A stretch of DNA of 64,000 nucleotides from Astropecten irregularis (lineage: Eukaryota > Echinodermata > Asteroidea > Paxillosida > Astropectinidae), in the NCBI GenBank assembly GCA_963971285.1, contig OZ020249.1, forward strand, positions 2,232,001 through 2,296,000, read 5' to 3'. Below the pieces are notes generated by a model, which worked only from the letters and a program-made list of their open reading frames with translations, ran no database searches and was not told the DNA's origin. Numbering within the stretch: the first letter of the stretch is position 1; the number at the start of each line of letters is the position of its first letter. A program made the position numbers and the translations under genes. Shown here in pieces: positions 11,298 through 20,894 of the stretch.

Positions 11298-11972
11298 ATT
11301 GTTGGTGCTAAAAAATATTGTATATGTTTGTGTATAGAAAAGGGAAGTACAGTTGTATTATTGACCCATAATTTATCACCCCACTTTTCGCGACGAAAAA
11401 CCGTGCTTAAATCACATGCAGAATGCCACGCAGTATACTGTGGTGCGAGCCTATACTTGTTCTGTAGATGATGTCACACAGGCATTGTTGCATTGATCAG
11501 TTCCTAGCGGTAATTTATTACTTTTTGGACAAAATTTAGCACTTTAAGTACATTAAAATATAAATTTATAAAGTCATTAATTACATATTAAGCAATGATT
11601 CTATAGTAAACTTTTAATCATGAGATCTTCTCAGAACCGTTTTTGTACATAGGGCTACCACAGATTACCACAGATGTTACTTTAGTCCGTACTTCCATCA
11701 TGCACAGCTTTAAAAGTCTGTTTTAACTATGATTTGAAAATAAATGAAAGCTTAATTAGAACCAAATGCTAGATACCAGTTATCAACGCAGCCAAAGTAT
11801 ACTTGGGACAAAACAAATGGGGATGACCCCCAATGGATCGAAAGTCACCATAAAGTAGTTGGAAAGTGAGGGATGCAATGAAGGTGTAATTAAATCAAAG
11901 GGCACCATATAATTAATTTAAGGTCCATACCCACAAAATTGTTGCTCCAAGTAAAAAATGAGGGGTTTGCCT

Positions 11973-12026
11973 GGTAAGCTGAAGAAACATTTTTGGGTAC
12001 TCCCAACAATTTTTCTTCAGCTTACC
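11973..12026. repeat. Hairpin, 15-bp perfect arms
   Basis: GGTAAGCTGAAGAAA (11973-11987) is the reverse complement of 12012-12026, and weaker pairing extends inward. Role unknown; possibly the residue of a small inverted-repeat element. Confidence 0.6.
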
Positions 12027-12804
12027 ACAAATTGAAAAATAGGGACATGTACCACATCACTACCGTGAAATACAAATCCCATGTTGTTATTGGTGTGCGC
12101 CACCATTGATGAAACAGTTAGACCCAATACAAGTAAAGTAAAATGTAAGACTTGTTCTTATAATCTTCACCGGTGCCTCGTTTGGGGCCTACTGATGGCT
12201 ATTATAGCTCTTGGCATCGCGGGGGCCCCATAAAACCACCTCACATCAACTCATAATATACATGGCATCTCACCATGTCAATATGAAGCACCCCCGCCAT
12301 GCCAAAAAAGTGCAGGTTATTTCAAAGTTGAGTTACTGAAGAAAACAAACCATACAGACAGATCCTTATTGTTACAAAACGTGGAAAACAAACAAATATA
12401 TATCCTGAACTGTCCTGTTTTGTCGTTGAACAACACATGCTAAATATAAGGTGACTGATGAAGTACAGCATAAAAGGCACTGAAAATATGCTTTGAACCT
12501 TCATAAAAGAAAAACAAAGGCTCGGCATATTATCACCGGTATAAGTTGTTCTAATTTCCCTCCTGTTCCTATCCTGCCAGCTCTACACGAACATATAAAT
12601 ATTGTTGTTTACATTCCTCTTCAGTTATGTAAGACGGAGAGACACCATTACCTCTCTCTGTCTTGAGTAACAATTCACAACCCCATAAACAACGAGAGGA
12701 GTATCGATAACCATGTTGTCTTAACTTTATTTGTGCCGGTTCCGCTGGTTTTTCTCCCCTTTTTTTCTCCCTTGTGTCCGCCGCCTTTGATGGGGGCCTC
12801 GTGG

Positions 12805-14615
12805 TGGTGGTCAACCCCGTCTACACCGCCGTCAACCCTGTCCGACCGACCGTCAACCCTGCCTACACCACCGTCACCCCTGTCCGACCGACCGTCAACC
12901 CCGTCTACACCGCCGTCAACCCTGTCCAACCGACCGTCAACCCTGCCTACACCGCCGTCACCCCTGTCCGACCGACCGTCAACCCCGTCTACACCGCCGT
13001 CAACCCTGTCCAACCGACCGTCAACCCTGCCTACACCGCCGTCACCCCTGTCCAACCGACCGTCAACCCTGCCTACACCGCCATCATCCCTGTCCGACTG
13101 TCCGTCAACCCCGTCTACACCGTCGTCAACCCTGCCTACACCGCCGTCATCCCTGTCCGACCGACCGTCAACCCCACCTACACCACCGTCATCCCTGTCC
13201 GACCGACCGTCAACCCCGTCTACACCGCCGTCAACCCTGTCCGACTGTCCGTCAACCCCGTCTACACCGTCGTCAACCCTGCCTACACCGCCATCATCCC
13301 TGTCCAACTGACCGTCAACCCCACCTACACCACCGTCATCCCTATCCGACCGACCCTCAACCCCGTCTACACCGCCGTCAACCCTGTCCGACCGACCGTC
13401 AACCCTGCCTACACCGCCGTCACCCCTGTCCGACCGACCGTCAACCCTGCCTACACCGCCATCATCCCTGTCCGACTGACCATCAACCCCGTCTACACCG
13501 TCGTCAACCCTGCCTACACCGCCGTCATCCCTGTCCGACCAACCGTCGACCCTGCCTACACCGCCGTCAACCCTGTCCGACCGACCGTCTACACCGCCGT
13601 CAACCCTGTCCGACCGACTGTCAACCCTGCCTACACCGCCGTCACCCCTGTCCGACCGACCGTCAACCCTGCCTACACTGCCGTCATCCCTGTCCGACTG
13701 ACCGTCAACCCTGCCTACACCGCCATCATCCCTGTCCGACTGACCATCAACCCTGTCTACACCGTCGTCAACCCTGCCTACACCGCCGTCATCCCTGTCC
13801 AACCGACCGTCAACCCCACCTACACCACCGTCATCCCTGTCCGACCGACCGTCAACCCCACCTACACCACCGTCATCCCTGTCCGACCGACCGTCAACCC
13901 CGTCTACACCGTCGTCAACCCTGCCTACACCGCCGTCATCCCTGTCCAACCGACCGTCAACCCTGCCTACACCGCCATCATCCCTGTCCGACTGTCCGTC
14001 AACCCCGTCTACACCGTCGTCAACCCTGCCTACACCGCCGTCACCCCTGTCCGACCGACCGTCAACCCCGTCTACACCGCCGTCAACCCTGTCCGACCGA
14101 CCGTCAACCCTGCCTACACCGCCGTCACCCCTGTCCGACCGACCGTCAACCCCGTCTACACCGCCGTCAACCCTGTCCAACCGACTGTCAACCCTGCCTA
14201 CACCGCCGTCACCCCTGTCGAACCGACCGTCAACCCTGCCTACACCGTCGTCAACCCTGCCTACACCGCCGTCATCCCTGTCCGACCGACCGTCAACCCC
14301 GTCTACACCACCGTCAACCCTGTCCGACCAACCGTCGACCCTGCCTACACCGCCGTCAACCCTGTCCGACCGACCGTCAACCCCGTCTACACCGCCGTCA
14401 ACCCTGTCCGACCGACCGTCAACCCTGCCTACACCGCCGTCACCCCTGTCCGACCGACCGTCAACCCTGCCTACACTGCCGTCATCCCTGTCCGACTGAC
14501 CGTCAAGCCTGCCTACACCGCCGTCATCCCTGTCCGACTGACCGTCAACCCTGCCTACACCGCCGTCAACCCTGTCCGACCGACCGTCAACCCCGCCTAC
14601 ACCGCCGTCAACCCT
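12805..14615. repeat. 42-bp minisatellite (two 21-bp half units)
   Basis: About 43 tandem units of 42 bp, each made of two related 21-bp halves (CCGTCAACCCYGTCTACACC-like and CCGTCAACCCTGTCCGACCG-like), with scattered substitutions and shortened units. The + strand is C-rich and G-poor. Because 42 is a multiple of three, several frames lack stops: one reads TVNPVYTAVNPVRP repeatedly on +, another reads VDGGVDRVDGRSDR on -. Frames open on both strands argue that openness comes from the repeat and not from selection on a protein. No signal peptide or flanking coding sequence supports a gene. Confidence 0.92.
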
Positions 14616-15078
14616 TCTTACCGCACACACGGTGACAATATACATTGAAACGTATACTTCCACACAAGGTGAGTGGGATGGGGGAGAGGGGTGAACAGGA
14701 TAATTTAATAATTTTAAATTTGCTATAATTGTACTTCTGGATACACAAAAATATTGAGCATAATGAGGTCTTATGAGGATCCTCTCCAACAAACTTACAT
14801 ACATGTATCTCACAGAGTAAAAATTGGGCTGTACCTGATAATTCAAATTATCCTTTAATAAAAAATTACAGCGACCAGTTCCCCGGGCGGCAGTCCCCTG
14901 CTCGGCATCCCCAGCCACAACCGGCTGGGGACGCTGGCAGTTCCATTGGTCGGTTCTGGGCCACAACCAGACTCCGTCCGCGGCCAGTTTAGATGGAACA
15001 AAGAAAGTATAGGGTGGCTCTGGCAAGGTTCCCATAAAACTAACCTCCTCTGCCAGAGCCAAACCCAAACCCTAAATG

Positions 15079-15920
15079 CTTCTGTAGGGGAGGTTGCAAA
15101 TTTTCTGGTATAGCCTACCTGGTCGAAAGCAACCACGCGGCCTCCACGATTAGGAATCATCGTTTGACCATAGCAAGTGTTCTCAGAGGCCCTCGGGTCC
15201 TTTAGTGTTGGATATTCGGGCTCTCTCCACTTGTTGCTCAGGAGGACGTCTGTCTCAAACCCCCAACGCTCAGGCTTATTGATGCATGGGATCTTTTCAG
15301 CATGCTGGCCACGTTTTCAAGGCCCCTGTTCGAGCCCTTCACCCCCTTACGTCGGAGGCATGCCACATCCAATAGGAGCCAGGAGGTGTCTGCCTTACCC
15401 CGAGGTTTGGGTTCCTTGACCAAGGATATTTGACCTCTTTGTCCCTGTCATCAATTTCTTCTCGCCCATGCCGGACTACGGTTTGTGGTGCCCGGTCAGG
15501 GCTCTTAAGTGGTTTATCGACTGAACCAGGCCGCTCGGAGCTGCCTATTCCTGGCTATTTATCTCATCAACCCCGCTGTATGTACTGGCTTCTCGCAACA
15601 CGTTTGCTCACTGGCTAGTCTCCGACATACTCTCATCTGCGCTTGTACCGTTGGCATGAGCCGCTGATTCAGCCCAGATGCATGAGGTCGTAGCAGCTTC
15701 GACTTATGGTGGACCATGTCCTACCTCCATGGGTGGGCCTTCTCTAGATGTGCTTCTATAGGTGGTATCATTCAGGTAGCATGCTGGAGAACCCCAAACA
15801 CCTTTGCAGAGTGCTACCTTAAGGACGTTCTCTGGACAGAGGTCAGAATCGGAAGAGCAGTGCTGGAGATGGCTTCCCGAGACCTGCTTTTCCGGGGGCC
15901 TCGCAGAAATAGGCCAGTCC
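15079..15920 (+). pseudogene. DIRS-A copy 2 tyrosine recombinase remnant
   Basis: Aligns with copy 1 from ASVGEVADFLV onward. Recognisable pieces include a C-terminal stretch with DLFVPVINFFS, WCPVRALKWF, the region matching DTIARWLVS, and a segment equivalent to WKTPNTFTECYLKDVL. Many stops and shifts and the lack of a continuous frame make it a plain pseudogene. Confidence 0.75.
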
Positions 15921-16264
15921 CACGATTGTTCTAGCATTTTCTTTGGACCCCGATGTACACATATCATTCCATATGTTGTTACACAGGCTTTTAGTTTTAC
16001 TATCCATATTATTCCCTTCCGCGCATGTTAGCACGACGGGCGCTGATGCAACCTCCCATGAAAGCCCCTGACGGATTCACAATTGGTTGTTCCTTGCTAA
16101 GGGGCCGTTGCTTCATGAGTTTTTGAAACTTAGATGTCTTGCCTGGTCTCCTTGCCCTGTCCTCAGATGGGCACACAAATTATGCCAGGGATTGCCTTAG
16201 TGACAGTGCCCCTTTCTGTACAATAGCATCTCGCATACCCACCGCCTAATGTCGGTGCCAGTCT

Positions 16265-16558
16265 ATGTATAAGTAGTGGCTCTATACAGGTAAGATAAGT
16301 GAAGTAGACTCCCCCCCACAGTAGTGTGGTACATACGAACGAATACTTACCTGTAGAGCATCCCCCCTCCTCCCCACTATTCTTGATGTATGGGCATTCA
16401 GCCCTGAGTTCAACTGAGAAAAGAGGATGCTTACGTGGCAAACATGCCCCAGGGCACTGTGGGTAGGTCAATAGGTAGGTTGTATCTATTCTTAACGTGA
16501 ATACAGTCTAGGGAAATATGCATAAGTAGTGGCTCTACAGGTAAGTATTCGTTTGTAT
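16265..16558 (+). repeat. DIRS-A complementary region and right end
   Basis: The segment 16333-16358 is the inverted copy of the right end 16533-16558 (25 of 26 positions; core CTCTACAGGTAAGTATTCGT). Just before it, 16265-16300 carries the word AAGTAGTGGCTCTA that should be complementary to the missing left end. The C-rich stretch near 16310 mirrors the G-rich stretch after 16575. This is the DIRS layout in which an internal region is complementary to both outer ends and allows circle formation. Confidence 0.75.
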
Positions 16559-16559
16559 A

Positions 16560-18678
16560 CCCCTACCTCACTTCTGGGGGGGGGGGGTTCTAGGTATGTA
16601 TGAGCTATTGTTTTAAGTTTACCTGAAGCATATTGTACAGGTTTCCTCGATGGGTCTTCTGTAATATTTATTTGAAATACAGTAGTTTTAGCTACAATAC
16701 CACGGCTTGACAGCAAAATAAGTATACATATCACAATCGCAGTTTTTATTGAAACACAAGGTAAACTAACCTTTATTTTAGTCAGTCTTTCTCTTCCTTT
16801 TTAGCTTAACTAAAAAAAACCTGTCCTTCTCTAGCTTATCGCTACACCATCTCCCCAAATCTCACACATGCTTTTCACATGCTCGTCCCATTCCACCAAC
16901 CGGCGGCTGTTGTCTGCTACCTAGAAACAGCGCCACCTTGTGGCAAACCTTACAATATCGCTGAATTTGTTTTGTAGATGTGTGTGACGTATGCCATTAC
17001 CTTTCCTATTTAATACAGGCCTTGAATTAGGGAATTTTTAGAACAAGGCCTCTTTGGCCTTCTATATTTTAAAAAAATAGGGCACCGACGCCTATGGTAA
17101 GGGCACCACGGCCAAAACTCAAACTTGAGTCACTGGAGCCACGTCAAACCAATTTAATTTTGTAAGAATCTTAATTTAACTGGGGTGTTTTCTTTCATGG
17201 TTTGTTTGGATTTTCTGCAGTTTGGGTATTTTTTAATATTTCAGTATTTCAAATTTAAATAATTTGCGAAAGTTTGTAAGAATTTCCTAGTTTTTATGAG
17301 ATTGTAATTCTACCTTTTTTTTTATTGAAGATACTTCAGTTTTTGTCAGTTCGTAAAAATGCCACCCGGAAGCACACAGGTACATGGTATAATGACAATA
17401 GCATTCCGCACTAATGACGTCACACCATGCATGCACGCCCACACATACCCCCACTCACCACACGTTTGCATGGCCAGTTGCAATGTTTGTCTGAGGTTCG
17501 GTGCTATTTTTAGCGCAAGTGCGCAGTGCTATTGTGTTGGCATTTTCCTGTCCATGCATCAGCCATGACATGTGCTCATCGAAAAACAAGTTTATAACTG
17601 AAAACAATTTCACTCATTGAGAGACTGTATGCTAGTCTGTGGTACCCAAACTCCAAAATGCGGTTTAAAGGGAGCATATAGTATTTGCAATGCCTCCAAA
17701 AGCAAATTATTGAGTTTGAGACAGAAAATGGACTCAACAGTTCGTAAACAGTGCAAACAGTTACCATGGGAAATCTTGGTTCATCAGATGCTGGGTTTTT
17801 CAAGGAAACAAAATAAAGGACACCCTCACTTGAGTTGTTTTAGTTATCCCCTTTCACTCAAGGTATGGAGATGGTGCTGGTAGAAACATACCGTTAAAAT
17901 ATTTCCACCTGTAATGCTGTATTTATCCAGAAATTAGAAAAACAAAGACCGAAAACTGTTTAGATCAAAACCATTCTCCATGTTTTATAAGAAAAATTTA
18001 GTCGGGTTTTCGCTTTTTTCTTGTGACACAGATGTCCATTTGAGCTCAAATTTTCACAGGTTTGTTATTTCATGTATTGATCAGAAAAAGCATGAGTGCT
18101 GTCCTGTGAGCTTTACCAATCATGTATTGTACCTTTAAAGTAACACTAGCGTTATGGTGCCATACAATCCACTCAACTCACGATGCATACCCCAACTCCC
18201 CAAATGTGGTTTATAATCACATTACCTTAGGGCACCATGCTTTGATTTCACGATGCATTACATGCTACATAATAATGTTGCAAGTTACATGTAGGTTACC
18301 GCTATTCTCAAGATGCACTTTGTCAATGTTTTTCCACAGATTCGGTGATAATTTTCTGTACTCGAACATGTTTTGTAGGTCAGCATTACCTTGATTTGTG
18401 TTCCTTCAGCAAAGAGGAGATAAAGTATAGAGCATTCTTCATTGCAATGTCCTGTCTGTTGTGTAGTACGTACGTGGCTTTGTAAGGAAAATCCTACATA
18501 AATCTAGTTGATAGTTCGATCACTCTCTTGCAGATGATGCATGGTAGTTGTTGTTGGTTTTATTTTTTTAGACTTTCTAGGGGCATCACTTCTGCAGTAA
18601 CAGTAGCTACGAGCTGGCTCCAGCGCTTTCTTTTTCTGATCACTTTTTGTTTTTTTTGTGTTCTTCCTACTGAAATAG
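16560..18678. other. No recognisable gene
   Basis: Includes a G run near 16576, then AT-rich noncoding sequence. TTTAAAGG near 17664 and ACCTTTAAA near 18130 could be ends of a small element, but the inner arms do not match well. No protein similarity was seen. Confidence 0.55.
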
Positions 18679-18805
18679 ATGTCACAGGGTTACTTTGATG
18701 TCTGCTTCATTCATAAATTCGGCCAGCGGTGGAAACATCTTGTGGTCTTCCTTCCAGCTTGCTACTTTATGACTCCTTCATATGATGATCCATTCTGGAA
18801 GCTTG
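18679..18805 (+). CDS. Candidate host first coding exon (possible PH-type adaptor)
   Basis: An ATG frame of 42 codons plus one base ends in a strong splice-donor match, G|GTAAGT, at 18806. A TAG sits directly before the ATG in the same frame, and a T-rich tract precedes it, so the exon could start with the ATG or follow an acceptor. The peptide (MSQGYFDVCFIHKFGQRWK..., ending in DDPFWKL) is not low-complexity. The part GYFDV..FIHKFGQRWK resembles the first strands of PH domains of docking-protein (Dok/IRS)-like adaptors, which bind phosphoinositides and act below receptor tyrosine kinases. That resemblance is from memory and weak. No further exon was found downstream, where transposons begin. 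Confidence 0.3.
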
Positions 18806-19690
18806 GTAAGTAATTTCTTATTTTCTCTATCATCATTAAGAATGTTGAGACTGCTTATATAATCCTAACTGTCTAAACAAATCTGTAGCAAACTAATTAC
18901 AAACGTATACCGCGTCTCTTAGGATGACCTTGGGCCAAGATTCTAACCTGTCAAGAAATGCATTGACCGCTAAATCATTTTATCACGAAAGCGATCAATA
19001 TTGCATTACACGCAACTTACAATACAGTATGCTCTACAGCGGTGCATCACAGGCATTGCAGGCTGGTTCAATCAAACCATCTAGGTCAAAGGTCATGCAG
19101 TCTGCATTCCGGCCAATAAGGATACATTAGTGTTCAATTGCTGCCAAAGAGGCAAGGGCCAAAGTAGCATAATTTGTATGGTATTATTGGGGAGGCTTTA
19201 ATAGCCAGTTAGGATAGGGATTGCAACATCACGGTTGCTAGGCAGGATACAAGTAAATGTTCCATTCAGCTTTGAGTCTTTTAGGACTCCCGGCATCAAT
19301 ACTCAAATTTCTTCAAGAATTCTTGAAGTGCATTGTATAGCAGGGCTGTAGAATAAAACTTATCCATGTGTACATTAATTATGGCGATTGTTACCGCGGC
19401 CATTCTGCTGTAATATGTTTATTGCAATGTCATATATGCCGCGCTTCAATACCTGAGGGCTGAAGTTTCTTGATTTTAGCTGTGTATATTTGCCACCCAT
19501 ATGTATAGCCACTTTTACTCTTGACGACACTCCGTCCGTCCGGCCAGCCAGCAGTGTGAAATTTTTTATTTTTTTATTTATTCGGATGAAAAGTTGAAGT
19601 TTTTCAGTGCTTCAAATTTTGGGGAACATAGGCCTAATCAAATCCATCTCTACAAGCTCAAATTAGAGTTTATACTCTTAAAATTAATTA
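18806..19690. other. No recognisable gene
   Basis: Follows the candidate exon donor, so it may be intron. I saw no further exon, RNA gene or repeat ends before the DIRS-B left terminus at 19691. Confidence 0.5.
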
Positions 19691-19844
19691 GTCTACTGCA
19701 TTCAACCTACCCCAGACGGTTACTACTATATGCAAATTCCCCTGCGCCAATTTGCTTCTTCGCTGAAAAGACTTGATCAACCGTGGTTTACCCTGACCTC
19801 CCACAATGCATACTGACATAGCCACCATGATCATCCTTCTTTTC
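19691..19844 (+). repeat. DIRS-B left inverted terminal repeat
   Basis: Its reverse complement aligns along nearly its whole length with 25669-25798, and also with the right end of the second copy (27454-27600). The outer tip GTCTACTGCATTCAACCTAC is complementary to 25547-25566 in the internal complementary region. Confidence 0.88.
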
Positions 19845-19854
19845 TCAGCGCCGC

Positions 19855-19861
19855 TATAAAA
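19855..19861 (+). promoter_or_regulatory. TATA box of DIRS-B
   Basis: TATAAAA lies just inside the left terminal repeat, with a GC-rich and pyrimidine-rich stretch (CTCTTTCGGTTTTTG) some 25-35 bases downstream that suits a transcription start. This matches a terminal-repeat promoter driving the element RNA. The start itself is inferred. Confidence 0.5.
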
Positions 19862-20040
19862 CAGACGTGCCCCTCCCGGGCTCTTTCGGTTTTTGAGTTC
19901 CTGTTTCCCGCTGCTCTTCCAAACTGTATAGACTTTATACTTTTCCTTTTACTTATCTGATGAACCGTTACCAATAAACAGTGTTCTCTTGTGCGTTTGT
20001 TTTTGGTATTTTTCTCTCTCTTTTTCTTTGTGCATCCTAC

Positions 20041-20429
20041 AGGTACCGCGGTCCTACGTCGTCATGGTCTACTCACCTCTACGTGATGCCAGGGTAATGC
20101 ACAGCCGGCTCTGTGCTTACGACCTGATGAAAGGCCTATATGCGGGGGGGATGGATGAGAGTTTAACCTCATTCCCTCCGCGGTACAGCAAGTCGGAATG
20201 TCCGAGTTTGGGTTCGTCCCCTCATTCCGGGGTAATTGCTGCTACCACTGCCAGTCTGAAGGAATTCCGGGCGGTTAGATACAAGTATGCCCTTTCGGGA
20301 CACATGTCTAATCGGACCCGAAGAGGCCCTACAGCCGGGGGTAGCTCGATACCACGGTCGATACCAGAGCGGAGGGAGAACGCTCGCTACCAGAGGCGAC
20401 GAAGGATGCCGCCACAACACACTGCATGA
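20041..20429 (+). pseudogene. DIRS-B first ORF segment (gag-like, unassigned)
   Basis: Open frame ending at a TGA at 20427-20429, with a long basic C terminus (RRENARYQRRRRMPPQHTA). It follows a T-rich stretch ending in CCTACAG, which looks like a splice acceptor, so it may be the first coding part of the element. No domain is recognised; the gag assignment rests on position only. Confidence 0.35.
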
Positions 20430-20894
20430 CTGGCCCGGCGTAACATGCTCCTTTTAGGCTCCATGTTACGACCCGCTGAACAGAGGCTCGCCCCGGTTAT
20501 GATTTCAGTCTCCCCGAGCCAATATGCTAGCTGTCTACGGGTAAGAGCCGTGATGATGTTGTCCATGTTGTCCTGAGGTCAAAGGTCATACATGTGATAA
20601 CACATGTTTCATACATGTGATAATACAAGTACATGTATTGCTCATCACATAGATGCCTAAATACATTGAGTATTGGGAGGTGACTAGTCAACCTGATCTT
20701 GTCCTACCTCCATGACCTGACGGTGTTATATAATCTGAGATGAGCAAACACTACTTATCACGCTTGCAACCTCTTTGGATCAGCTGACTTCCTCACCTTC
20801 TCTCATTCTTATGCTTTGAAAAGTGATTAACACTGTACAAAGTATGGTATAGATTGGAATTTCCTCCTTTCTTTCTGTCAAATTCAAGTTGCAT
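20430..20894 (+). other. DIRS-B noncoding or decayed segment
   Basis: No open frame. It carries a version of the word CTGAGGTCAAAGGT followed by ATACATGTGAT (about 20573-20610) that recurs at 21510-21540. The element therefore contains an internal duplicated segment. Confidence 0.5.

Larger units (their letters stand above)
10967..12804. other. No gene; two short inverted-repeat elements
   Basis: Noncoding, AT-rich. It contains the inverted repeat at 11169-11297 and a hairpin at 11973-12026, both listed separately. I see no conserved protein or RNA gene. Confidence 0.6.
14870..16558 (+). mobile_element. DIRS-A copy 2, internally deleted
   Basis: The first 190 bp match the start of the DIRS-A gag region (compare 2690-2880). 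At about 15065 the sequence jumps straight into the recombinase region equivalent to 8525, so the rest of gag, RT and RNase H are missing. Recombinase remnants follow to about 15920, then the 3' noncoding region, the internal complementary region and the right terminal repeat. It is a non-autonomous deletion derivative. The left terminus is not visible. Confidence 0.82.

Noticed and set aside
12774..14648. 624-codon plus-strand frame with NPVYTAV repeats
   Set aside because: Same minisatellite. No signal peptide, no non-repeat domain, and the frame is cut off directly after the array.
12675..15068. 797-codon minus-strand frame with Asp/Gly/Arg repeats
   Set aside because: It is the minus reading of the 42-bp minisatellite joined to antisense DIRS-A gag sequence; open frames on both strands point to repeat composition.
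17664..18137. Possible element between TTTAAAGG and CCTTTAAA
   Set aside because: The inner sequences of the two ends are too different to call terminal inverted repeats.
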